Shown piece after piece: positions 1-5,397 of a DNA stretch of 5,397 bases (position 1 is the first letter of the stretch; the number at the start of each line of letters is the position of its first letter). The stretch spans positions 1 to 5,397 of the forward strand of contig JAKSMA010000167.1 in the NCBI GenBank assembly GCA_024400895.1, written 5' to 3'. The notes beneath the pieces are model-generated. The model was not told the DNA's origin. It searched no databases and saw only the letters and a list, made by a program, of their open reading frames with translations. This DNA comes from Muribaculaceae bacterium. GTDB taxonomy: Bacteria; Bacteroidota; Bacteroidia; Bacteroidales; Muribaculaceae. A program made the translations under genes and the position numbers.

Positions 1-150
1 CGAGGGGATTTCGCCTCCAAAGTCTTTCATCAGCATCCGTGCCATCCCCGTCAGGTGCTTTGCCTTGTTGTTGGGATACGATACCGACTTTATGTATTCA
101 TAGAGCACCTCTGGGCTTGCCTCGGCCCTGGCTTCGGGGGTGGGGTAGCG
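1..150 (-). pseudogene. nth: 5'-truncated endonuclease III fragment (also cut by the window edge)
   Basis: Read on the minus strand from 150 down to 1, this gives about 50 residues beginning RYPTPEARAEASPEVLYEYI and continuing with SVSYPNNKAKHL, then MARMLMKDFGGEIPS. I recognise this as the internal part of endonuclease III, a HhH-GPD DNA glycosylase/AP lyase of base-excision repair. It corresponds to roughly residues 55-105 of E. coli Nth (compare VKTYIKTIGLYNSKAENI and HNGEVPED there). The catalytic Lys and Asp and the [4Fe-4S] cluster would lie beyond the left edge. Above position 150 the frame stays open to a stop at 235-237, but it reads DCGTRRECSPPT, which does not resemble the conserved LLIAVLLSAQ.TD segment expected there, and it contains no ATG. 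The first 55-60 residues of the protein are therefore missing. The match is to remembered family sequences, not to a search. Whether the loss is a real mutation or an assembly error cannot be told from the sequence. Confidence 0.8.
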
Positions 151-180
151 GGTGGGGGGACTGCACTCCCGGCGGGTACC
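148..180. other. Junction between nth fragment and truncated SGNH gene
   Basis: Recognisable nth coding sequence on the minus strand ends at about 148-150, and recognisable SGNH coding sequence on the plus strand (YRNRPTIGL) begins at about 177. The bases between are G-rich (ggtgggggga at 151-160) and fit neither family convincingly. By alignment with the downstream paralogue, the SGNH break falls at its glycine-rich FGNGGLGW segment, which is normally encoded by G-rich codons. Joining through short G-rich microhomology is therefore plausible. No transposase, inverted repeat or target-site duplication is visible here. Confidence 0.7.
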
Positions 181-1079
181 GCAATCGTCCAACAATAGGT
201 CTCTGCAGCGAAGGAATTGATGGCTATGTGGTGATTAAAAAGCCTTTTGACAAGTCGCAGGAAGGCATCAGCCAACGCTATTTCTTCGCTAAAGAAAAGT
301 CAAGCATTACGCTTACAGCGAAAAAATACAGGGAGCATGCCGCGAAATGGCAGTGTGCGTCGCTATTTTTCCGTTCGCCGAAGGGATTTGTGGTGACCAC
401 GGTGCAGAACGGAGCCGACACCACCACGAGCAAGATGTCGGCAGGCTCCACCCATGTGCAGCGCTTTGACTTTCCTGCAAAAGAGATGACTTCGCTCAAG
501 TGCACATTCACCGATGTGAATGCTGGCACGGTGCTTTTTGGCACGGCACTTGAATCGCCTAATGGTGTGGTGCTCGACAACCTTGGCGTGCGTAGTCTGC
601 AAGGCTATCAGCTGCTGGATATCCCCGACACCACTCTGGCCGATTTTGCCCGTCTGCGCCCCTACGACCTCATTGTGCTCCACTTCGGCGTGAATGCAAT
701 GTCGAAAGAAACCAACGAAAAGAAACTTACTTATTATATCAATAAAATGAAGCGCGTGATTGAGCGCTTCCGCAATGCGTATCCCCAAGCCACCATCCTG
801 GTGCTCTCGCTTAGCGACAACAAGATGGGGCGCGCAAAGGACAACGAAATGCTTGCACAGATGCAACGCGAAATGGCAAAGGAATGCAAGGTGCCATTTT
901 TCAGCGTGTTTGAGGCAATGGGGGGAAGCGGAAGTATAGGCCGATTCGTGAAAAACGGGTGGGCGTCGACCGACCACGTGCATATAAACTTTAAAGGAGG
1001 CGAACAAGTGGCCACTTACATTTATAACGCATTAGAAAAAGGATATCAGCAACGTCGCGGGAGGGACTCGGAAAAATGA
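177..1079 (+). CDS. SGNH/GDSL-hydrolase-like protein, 5' truncated (first of tandem pair)
   Basis: This is the C-terminal two-thirds of an SGNH-type acyl esterase or acyltransferase, about 300 residues, starting at YRNRPTIGLCSEGIDGYVV. The frame is open to the left edge of the window, and a GTG at 39 would make a 346-residue protein. I reject that start because its first 35-45 residues are only antisense of the nth fragment and are Trp/Gly/Pro-rich. No in-frame ATG occurs before SKMSAG at about 432, well inside the domain. Numbered from the GTG, the conserved parts are DNLGVRS (180-186, block II Gly), HFGVNA (215-220, block III Asn219) and TDHVH (311-315, Asp312 and His315 of the catalytic D-x-x-H). 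The block I segment with the nucleophilic Ser, and any signal peptide or membrane anchor, are missing. They would lie upstream of the junction. The remainder aligns along its length with the next gene, for example DNLGVRSLQGYQLLDI against DNFGVRGSSGFNLVDM, so the two are tandem paralogues. The stop overlaps the next start (ATGA). As it stands the product should be inactive and cytoplasmic, if it is made at all. Confidence 0.82.
   Translation, partial: YRNRPTIGLCSEGIDGYVVIKKPFDKSQEGISQRYFFAKEKSSITLTAKKYREHAAKWQCASLFFRSPKGFVVTTVQNGADTTTSKMSAGSTHVQRFDFPAKEMTSLKCTFTDVNAGTVLFGTALESPNGVVLDNLGVRSLQGYQLLDIPDTTLADFARLRPYDLIVLHFGVNAMSKETNEKKLTYYINKMKRVIERFRNAYPQATILVLSLSDNKMGRAKDNEMLAQMQREMAKECKVPFFSVFEAMGGSGSIGRFVKNGWASTDHVHINFKGGEQVATYIYNALEKGYQQRRGRDSEK
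1059..1079 (+). promoter_or_regulatory. SD-like GGGAGGG and ATGA stop/start overlap
   Basis: GGGAGGG at 1059-1065 lies 10 nt before the ATG at 1076, and the TGA of the upstream gene (1077-1079) overlaps that ATG. The arrangement suggests translational coupling of the two SGNH genes. It supports 1076 over the in-frame ATG at 1082 as the start. A good Shine-Dalgarno-like match is uncommon in Bacteroidetes, and this one lies inside coding sequence, so it may be chance. Confidence 0.45.
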
Positions 1080-2419
1080 AAATGAGGGGAACCGCCAAAG
1101 TGTTTGTGATCATGGGCTTGACTATGATGGCTCTGTTGCTTTTGTTTCATTTGCCTATCTTGAAGGTGGGCGACACCCAATTAAGAAAAGTGGATGTGCT
1201 TGCCGATCTCGACCCAGAGGGCGGTACGCATTACGATAGTGTGCCCGATGCTCCAGAGGCCCCTAAGGGACCATGGAAAGATGTGTGGCCAAAAGGCGTA
1301 GAGCCTATTCTTGACTACGGTTCCGACTCCACTTGCGGCATGGATCGCTTCTATGCGGCATTGGCACAAGGCAAAAAACTCGGCCGCCCTGTGCGCATCG
1401 CCTACTTGAGCGACTCGTTTGTGGAAGGTGATATCATGCTCGTCGACCTTCGACATCTGCTCCAGAAGCACTTTGGAAATGGCGGTTTGGGCTGGCTCCG
1501 TTGCCGTACCAACTTCGATGAGGGCACCTATGCCGCAAACCTCTCTAGTTCTGGATTTGAAACTCACCATGTGATGAAGCGTAAATCGCTCAGCATGGCT
1601 CACTATATTCTTCCACAAGGCTATGCCGAGGTGATGGGCAATGCCTCCTGCTCTGTGTCATCGCTCACCGGCGATTTCGCCACCACTTGGAAGCATGCCA
1701 CAGTGTGGGGCTTCACCAATTCTTCGGCCACCGTGTCGGGTGCTGGAAAAACTGTGAATTGGAGTTCTTCCAACGCAGTGCAGACTGCTCAGTTTGATGC
1801 CCCCAGCATGAACGCTTTCACCACCTCCATCAGTGGCAATGCCAAGGTGTTTGGTATGTCGCTTGAAAACGACAACGGCATCGTGCTCGACAATTTCGGC
1901 GTGCGTGGTAGCTCGGGCTTCAACCTCGTAGATATGGCAGAGGGCCTTTCGGTGGACTTTGCCAAGAAGCGCCCCTATGATATGGTGGTTATACACTTTG
2001 GCTTGAATGCCATCAGTCGCACATCGACCGATAAAACATGTATATGGTACACCGATGCAATGAAGAAGTGTGTGGAGCGTATCAAGAAGCTGTATCCTCA
2101 GAGTGCTGTGCTTATCGTGAGCGCTTCCGATATGGCGGCGCGCAACCCATCGACGGGCAAGGTGGAAACCATTCCCGCAGTTGAAGCCCTTGTGGGCTAT
2201 CAGCGAAAGATGGCTGCCGACATGCAGGTGGGCTTCGTGAGCATCTATGATGTGATGGGCGGCCGTAACAGCGTGGTTAGAATGGCCGAACAGGGCATCG
2301 GCGAACGCGACTATACCCACATCAAACGCCAAGGCGGCAAGGTGGTGGCAGAAAAATTCGTGAAGTCGTTTATCTCTGGTTTCGACAATTACAAACGCAA
2401 AAAAGCCGCAGGCTACTAA
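1076..2419 (+). CDS. Membrane-anchored periplasmic SGNH/GDSL-family acyl esterase or acetyltransferase
   Basis: This is a complete protein of 447 residues. Residues 8-28 (VFVIMGLTMMALLLLFHLPI) form a single hydrophobic segment after a basic N-terminus, so it is probably an N-terminal inner-membrane anchor with the rest in the periplasm. A linker rich in Asp and Pro (about 35-80) leads to the SGNH domain. Block I is AYLSDSFVEGD (109-119) with Ser114 as likely nucleophile. The usual GDS is SDS here. The other blocks are DNFGVRG (272-278, block II Gly), HFGLNA (307-312, block III Asn311) and RDYTHIK (411-417, Asp412 and His415). All four SGNH blocks are therefore present. An insertion of about 120 residues between blocks I and II (about 140-265) is rich in Ser, Thr and Asn and is probably a beta-rich accessory module. 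The gene follows a truncated paralogue with a 4-bp overlap and precedes an MBOAT gene by 21 bp. By analogy with AlgJ/AlgX or PatB it would complete O-acetylation of a polysaccharide. It could instead be a deacetylase, and the sequence does not decide between these. Confidence 0.85.
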   Translation: MKMRGTAKVFVIMGLTMMALLLLFHLPILKVGDTQLRKVDVLADLDPEGGTHYDSVPDAPEAPKGPWKDVWPKGVEPILDYGSDSTCGMDRFYAALAQGKKLGRPVRIAYLSDSFVEGDIMLVDLRHLLQKHFGNGGLGWLRCRTNFDEGTYAANLSSSGFETHHVMKRKSLSMAHYILPQGYAEVMGNASCSVSSLTGDFATTWKHATVWGFTNSSATVSGAGKTVNWSSSNAVQTAQFDAPSMNAFTTSISGNAKVFGMSLENDNGIVLDNFGVRGSSGFNLVDMAEGLSVDFAKKRPYDMVVIHFGLNAISRTSTDKTCIWYTDAMKKCVERIKKLYPQSAVLIVSASDMAARNPSTGKVETIPAVEALVGYQRKMAADMQVGFVSIYDVMGGRNSVVRMAEQGIGERDYTHIKRQGGKVVAEKFVKSFISGFDNYKRKKAAGY

Positions 2420-2440
2420 AAATACATCGACTCAACAAAT

Positions 2441-3949
2441 ATGGATATCATCATAAATAATCTAACAAATCTGCTCACCTACGATGCCCAGAGCCCAATC
2501 ATTTTCAGTAGTGGCTTGTTTCTGGTGCTGTTCGTGGGATTCACGCTTGTTTACTATATTCTTCATCGCACTTTCACGCCGCGCATAGCGTTTGTCACCC
2601 TCTTTTCCTACTATTTCTACTACAAGAGCAGCGGTGTCTACTTCTTGCTGCTGGCGGTGGTCACGCTGAGCGACTATCTGATAGCGAGGGCTATACATAA
2701 CAATAAGGAGTATCATGCCGACGATCCAAGCGAGGGTCGGGGCTATCGCCGTTTTCTGCTGGTTTTGAGTTTGCTGATAGATTTAGGCTTCTTGGGATAT
2801 TTCAAGTATGCCAACTTCTTCGGCGCGAATTTCGCCCTCATCATGGGCAATAACTTCCAGCCATGGGACATCTTCCTTCCTGTGGGTATCAGTTTCTTCA
2901 CTTTCCAAAGCCTGAGCTACACTATCGATGTGTATAGAGGCGATTTGCGCCCATTGGGATCTTTGCTCGACTATGCATTCTATGTGTCGTTCTTCCCGCA
3001 ATTGGTGGCAGGCCCTATCGTTCGTGCCCGCGACTTCGCTCCACAAATCCGCAAACCGCTCGTCATCACCAACCGCATGATTGCTATGGGTGTGTATCTC
3101 ATCATTATCGGCGTGTTTAAGAAGGCTGTGATTAGCGATTATATCAGCATCAACTTTGTGGATCGCGTGTTCGACAACCCACTGCGCTATACAGGTGTGG
3201 AAAACCTTCTTGGTCTTTTAGGCTATGCGATGCAACTGTATTGCGACTTCAGTGGCTATAGCGATATGGCCATTGGTATAGCGCTGCTGCTCGGTTTCCA
3301 TTTCCCTGTCAACTTCAATGCACCGTTTAAGGCCGAAAGTGTGAGTGATTTCTGGCGCCGCTGGCACATTTCGCTTTCTACTTGGATTCGCGACTACATT
3401 TATATTTCGCTTGGAGGTAATCGCAAAGGCAATTTCCGCGCATGTGTAAACATATTTATCACGATGCTACTCGGTGGATTGTGGCATGGCGCGAGTTGGA
3501 ACTTCGTGCTTTGGGGTGCCCTCTTTGGCTTGGCTCAAGTGGCGCACCGCGTGTTCCGCCTTAACATTCTCCATCATGACCGCCACTACCACAGTCGAGG
3601 TATCAAGCGCTTTTTCGCGGTGATGTTTACCTTTATGTTTGTGCTGTTCACTTTCATGGTGTTCCGGAACACAAATCTTCAAGGTGTGGTGGATATGCTC
3701 ACGCAGATGTTTACAAAATTCCATCCAGAGGTGTTTGTGCAGTGCGTGACGGGCTATGTTTGGGTGTTTGTGCTCATAGCCTTCGGCTTTGTGAGCCATT
3801 GGGTGCCCGACAGTTGGACTAATCGCTTTGTGGCTTATCTCTCGAAGTGCAACTTGCTTGTGTATGTGGTGCTGCTCACGGCAGTCATCTACATCATTTG
3901 CCAGGTGAAGACCAGCGATGTTCAGCCATTCATCTATTTCCAATTCTAA
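2441..3949 (+). CDS. MBOAT-family polysaccharide O-acyltransferase (AlgI/DltB/PatA-like)
   Basis: This polytopic inner-membrane protein of 502 residues is a usual length for AlgI-like proteins. Hydrophobic segments occur at about 18-40, 47-60, 65-83, 103-125, 143-160, 212-235, 255-285, 335-368, 392-409, 433-452 and 468-488. The MBOAT signature regions are in order: FLPVGISFFTFQSLSYTID (145-163), FFPQLVAGPIVR (184-195), YCDFSGYSDMAIG (267-279), FWRRWHISLSTWIRDYIY (304-321) and LGGLWHGASWN (344-354). His349 in WHGA corresponds to the essential MBOAT His, and His309 in RRWHIS is also conserved in the AlgI branch. The family moves an acyl group, usually acetyl, from a cytoplasmic donor through the membrane to an extracytoplasmic acceptor or partner protein. 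The ATG at 2441 is preceded by an A-rich stretch with no Shine-Dalgarno site. The gene lies 21 bp after the SGNH gene and is probably co-transcribed with it, making the pair a likely O-acetylation module. The acceptor polysaccharide is unknown. No obvious hairpin terminator follows the stop. Confidence 0.93.
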   Translation: MDIIINNLTNLLTYDAQSPIIFSSGLFLVLFVGFTLVYYILHRTFTPRIAFVTLFSYYFYYKSSGVYFLLLAVVTLSDYLIARAIHNNKEYHADDPSEGRGYRRFLLVLSLLIDLGFLGYFKYANFFGANFALIMGNNFQPWDIFLPVGISFFTFQSLSYTIDVYRGDLRPLGSLLDYAFYVSFFPQLVAGPIVRARDFAPQIRKPLVITNRMIAMGVYLIIIGVFKKAVISDYISINFVDRVFDNPLRYTGVENLLGLLGYAMQLYCDFSGYSDMAIGIALLLGFHFPVNFNAPFKAESVSDFWRRWHISLSTWIRDYIYISLGGNRKGNFRACVNIFITMLLGGLWHGASWNFVLWGALFGLAQVAHRVFRLNILHHDRHYHSRGIKRFFAVMFTFMFVLFTFMVFRNTNLQGVVDMLTQMFTKFHPEVFVQCVTGYVWVFVLIAFGFVSHWVPDSWTNRFVAYLSKCNLLVYVVLLTAVIYIICQVKTSDVQPFIYFQF

Positions 3950-4010
3950 GAAACCGGATTGGTGTTGATTTGAATGCTTTTTAACATTAGTTTTTAAGGA
4001 TGGGCAAAAG

Positions 4011-4089
4011 TTTGGCACTATATTTACTGTAACTTTGCATCGTGAAAATAAAACAAACAAGAAAATAACAATAAAAACAAAATACAATT
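4011..4089 (+). promoter_or_regulatory. Probable Bacteroidetes-type recA promoter and SD-less A-rich leader
   Basis: TAACTTTG at 4030-4037 matches the Bacteroidetes -7 consensus TAnnTTTG exactly. TTTG at 4011-4014 is a candidate -33 element, but only 15 nt separate the two, shorter than the roughly 19-21 nt usually described. The -33 assignment is therefore weak. Transcription would begin near 4044 and give a leader of about 45 nt that is almost wholly A with scattered T and C, with no Shine-Dalgarno sequence before the ATG at 4090. Such leaders are typical of highly expressed Bacteroidetes genes. I see no LexA-type palindrome. The rest of the 140-bp gap (3950-4010) holds nothing I can identify. 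Confidence 0.6.
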
Positions 4090-5136
4090 ATGGCAGAAGA
4101 TAACAAAACAATGGAAGAACGCAAACAAGTGTCTCCAGAAAAGCTCAAAGCCCTTCAAGTGGCTATGGACAAGATTGACAAGACCTACGGTCGTGGCTCA
4201 ATCATGAAACTCGGCGACGAGAACATTGAAAATGTGGAAGTGATTCCTACTGGTTCAATCGGCCTCAACTATGCACTTGGCGTAGGTGGCTATCCACGTG
4301 GCCGCATCGTAGAAATCTATGGTCCTGAATCATCAGGTAAGACCACTTTGGCTATCCACGCCATTGCTGAAGCGCAAAAAATGGGCGGCATTGCTGCTAT
4401 TATCGACGCTGAGCACGCATTCGACCGCTTCTATGCCGAACAACTCGGTGTGGACGTGAACAGCCTCTTGATTTCACAACCCGACAACGGAGAACAAGCA
4501 CTTGAAATCGCCGACCAACTCATTCGCTCATCGGCAATCGATATCATCGTTATCGACTCTGTGGCAGCGCTCACTCCAAAGGCTGAAATTGAAGGCGAAA
4601 TGGGTGATAGCAAAATGGGTCTGCAGGCGCGCCTGATGTCGCAAGCCCTCCGCAAACTCACTGCCACCATCAGCAAGACCAACACCACCTGCATTTTCAT
4701 CAACCAACTTCGTGAAAAACTTGGCGTGATGTTTGGTAACCCTGAAACCACCACCGGCGGTAACGCGCTGAAGTTCTATTCAAGCGTGCGTATCGATATC
4801 CGCCGCATCGGTCAAATCAAGGATGGCGATCAAGTGAACGGTAACCTCACTCGCGTGAAGGTGGTGAAGAACAAGGTGGCACCTCCATTCCGCAAGGCAG
4901 AATTTGAAATCCTCTTCGGTCAGGGCATCAGCAAGGTGGGTGAAATTATCGACCTCGGCGTGCAATTCGGCATCATCAAGAAAAGCGGTGCTTGGTTCTC
5001 TTACGAAGGCACCAAGTTCCAGGGCCGTGACTCGGCAAAGCAACTCATCGCCGACAACCCAGAACTGGCAGAGGAACTCGAAGAAAAGATTTTCGCAGCC
5101 ATGCGCGGCGAAACCCCTGATGCTCCAGAGGCATAA
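4090..5136 (+). CDS. recA: Recombinase RecA
   Basis: This is the complete RecA protein, 348 residues. It is the ATP-dependent filament-forming recombinase that pairs single-stranded DNA with homologous duplex in cytoplasmic recombinational repair. The Walker A motif is GPESSGKTT (78-86). The catalytic Glu lies in IIDAEHAFD (Glu108), and Walker B is [12 protein letters not shown] (152-163). DNA-binding loop L1 falls in [19 protein letters not shown] (168-186). Loop L2 lies in [20 protein letters not shown] (204-223), followed by [16 protein letters not shown]. The C-terminal domain includes [11 protein letters not shown] (297-307) and ends in a short acidic tail (PDAPEA). The N-terminus is about 12 residues longer than that of E. 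coli RecA. Start at 4090: it directly follows the A-rich leader, although an in-frame ATG at 4111 is possible. All key residues are present with no frameshift or intein. The gene has its own promoter and a strong terminator and appears monocistronic, unrelated in function to the upstream acyltransferase genes. Confidence 0.99.
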   Translation: MAEDNKTMEERKQVSPEKLKALQVAMDKIDKTYGRGSIMKLGDENIENVEVIPTGSIGLNYALGVGGYPRGRIVEIYGPESSGKTTLAIHAIAEAQKMGGIAAIIDAEHAFDRFYAEQLGVDVNSLLISQPDNGEQALEIADQLIRSSAIDIIVIDSVAALTPKAEIEGEMGDSKMGLQARLMSQALRKLTATISKTNTTCIFINQLREKLGVMFGNPETTTGGNALKFYSSVRIDIRRIGQIKDGDQVNGNLTRVKVVKNKVAPPFRKAEFEILFGQGISKVGEIIDLGVQFGIIKKSGAWFSYEGTKFQGRDSAKQLIADNPELAEELEEKIFAAMRGETPDAPEA

Positions 5137-5195
5137 TTTATTCGACATTTCATGACTATCATACTAATTGTTTCCACAAATTAAGTGGTTTCTCA

Positions 5196-5234
5196 CCCCT
5201 CGGCATGTGCGACACATCCCGAGGGGATTTTTTT
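5196..5234 (+). terminator. Rho-independent terminator of recA
   Basis: CCCCTCGG pairs with CCGAGGGG (8 bp), then one C/C mismatch, then ATGTG with CACAT (5 bp), closing a 3-nt CGA loop. The stem spans 5196-5226 and is followed by A and seven T (5228-5234). It lies 60 bp after the recA stop. On the minus strand the hairpin is not followed by a T run, so it should act mainly on plus-strand transcription, although it also separates recA from the convergent gene on its right. Confidence 0.93.
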
Positions 5235-5246
5235 CCTTTCCTCCCC

Positions 5247-5397
5247 TTATTTGAGGGTGCTGTTGACGGTTTGGGTGAAGCGGGGCTTCGGTTCCCAGTT
5301 GTTGTGAATGGTGAGTGGCACCTTGTCGTCTGACAGGAATTTTACCTTGACCAGCTCTCCTTGTCCGAAACCGGTCCAGTGGCTATGGATGCTGCGT
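5247..5397 (-). CDS. C-terminal end of an unrecognised protein (partial)
   Basis: A minus-strand frame enters from the right edge and ends at TAA (5247-5249), giving 49 residues: RSIHSHWTGFGQGELVKVKF, then LSDDKVPLTIHNNWEP, then KPRFTQTVNSTLK. The alternation of hydrophobic and polar residues suggests a beta-rich C-terminal domain. The region before the stop is free of stops in this frame, and the composition resembles a genuine coding end. The gene is convergent with recA, with the recA terminator between them. I do not recognise the family. A secreted or carbohydrate-active protein is only a guess from the aromatic, Asn-rich look of the end. Confidence 0.65.
   Translation of the reverse strand, partial: RSIHSHWTGFGQGELVKVKFLSDDKVPLTIHNNWEPKPRFTQTVNSTLK

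Noticed and set aside
1..11. 11-bp direct repeat cgaggggattt at the window start and at 5220-5230
   Set aside because: One copy is nth coding sequence and the other is the arm of the recA terminator. They are short and G-rich with no flanking similarity, so not an attachment site or element boundary.
90..275. Minus-strand ORF of 61 codons starting at 275
   Set aside because: Its frame is not the nth frame, the product is Pro-rich low complexity without family resemblance, and it spans the junction. It is a shadow of the two real coding pieces.
363..1007. Long minus-strand ORF (214 codons) opposite the first SGNH gene
   Set aside because: It is the antisense of a frame with clear SGNH motifs. 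The product is rich in His, Cys and Ala as expected of a complement artefact. The same holds for the long minus-strand ORFs opposite the second SGNH gene, the MBOAT gene and recA.
4904..5155. Plus-strand 83-codon ORF overlapping the 3' end of recA in another frame
   Set aside because: The recA frame is unambiguous here. The alternative product is Ser/Arg-rich with no recognisable domain and lacks its own start signals.
5174..5188. Small palindrome CCAC-N7-GTGG after recA
   Set aside because: It has only four base pairs and a weak surround, and the much stronger terminator begins 8 bp later. It is probably chance.

Overview
The window looks like a chromosomal segment from a member of the Bacteroidales. 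The evidence is a Bacteroidetes-type RecA, a TAnnTTTG promoter element in front of recA followed by an A-rich leader with no Shine-Dalgarno site, and a typical Bacteroidetes pairing of SGNH-hydrolase and MBOAT genes. I cannot name the genus.

Layout, left to right. (1) Bases 1 to about 150 read on the minus strand as an internal piece of endonuclease III (nth), running out of the window to the left and with no start codon. (2) Somewhere between about 150 and 177, in G-rich sequence, this piece is joined head to head to a plus-strand SGNH/GDSL-like gene (about 177-1079) that has also lost its 5' part. Both genes are decapitated at the same point, so this is either a real deletion or rearrangement or, quite possibly, an assembly chimera. 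(3) A second, complete and membrane-anchored SGNH protein (1076-2419) overlaps the first by 4 bp. (4) An MBOAT acyltransferase of the AlgI/DltB/PatA type (2441-3949) follows after 21 bp. (5) A 140-bp gap holds the recA promoter. (6) recA (4090-5136) is complete and canonical. (7) A strong intrinsic terminator (5196-5234) closes recA. (8) The C-terminal 49 residues of an unrecognised minus-strand protein (5247-5397) enter from the right.

The two SGNH proteins and the MBOAT protein form one operon-like block. By analogy with AlgI with AlgJ/AlgX and PatA with PatB, the MBOAT protein would carry an acyl group (probably acetyl) across the inner membrane, and the periplasmic SGNH proteins would place it on, or remove it from, a cell-surface or wall polysaccharide. 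The substrate cannot be read from this window. recA has its own promoter and terminator and is functionally separate.

The most noteworthy item is the nth/SGNH junction at the left end. I found no CRISPR array, tRNA, rRNA, insertion sequence or phage-like gene, and no clear sign of an undescribed system.
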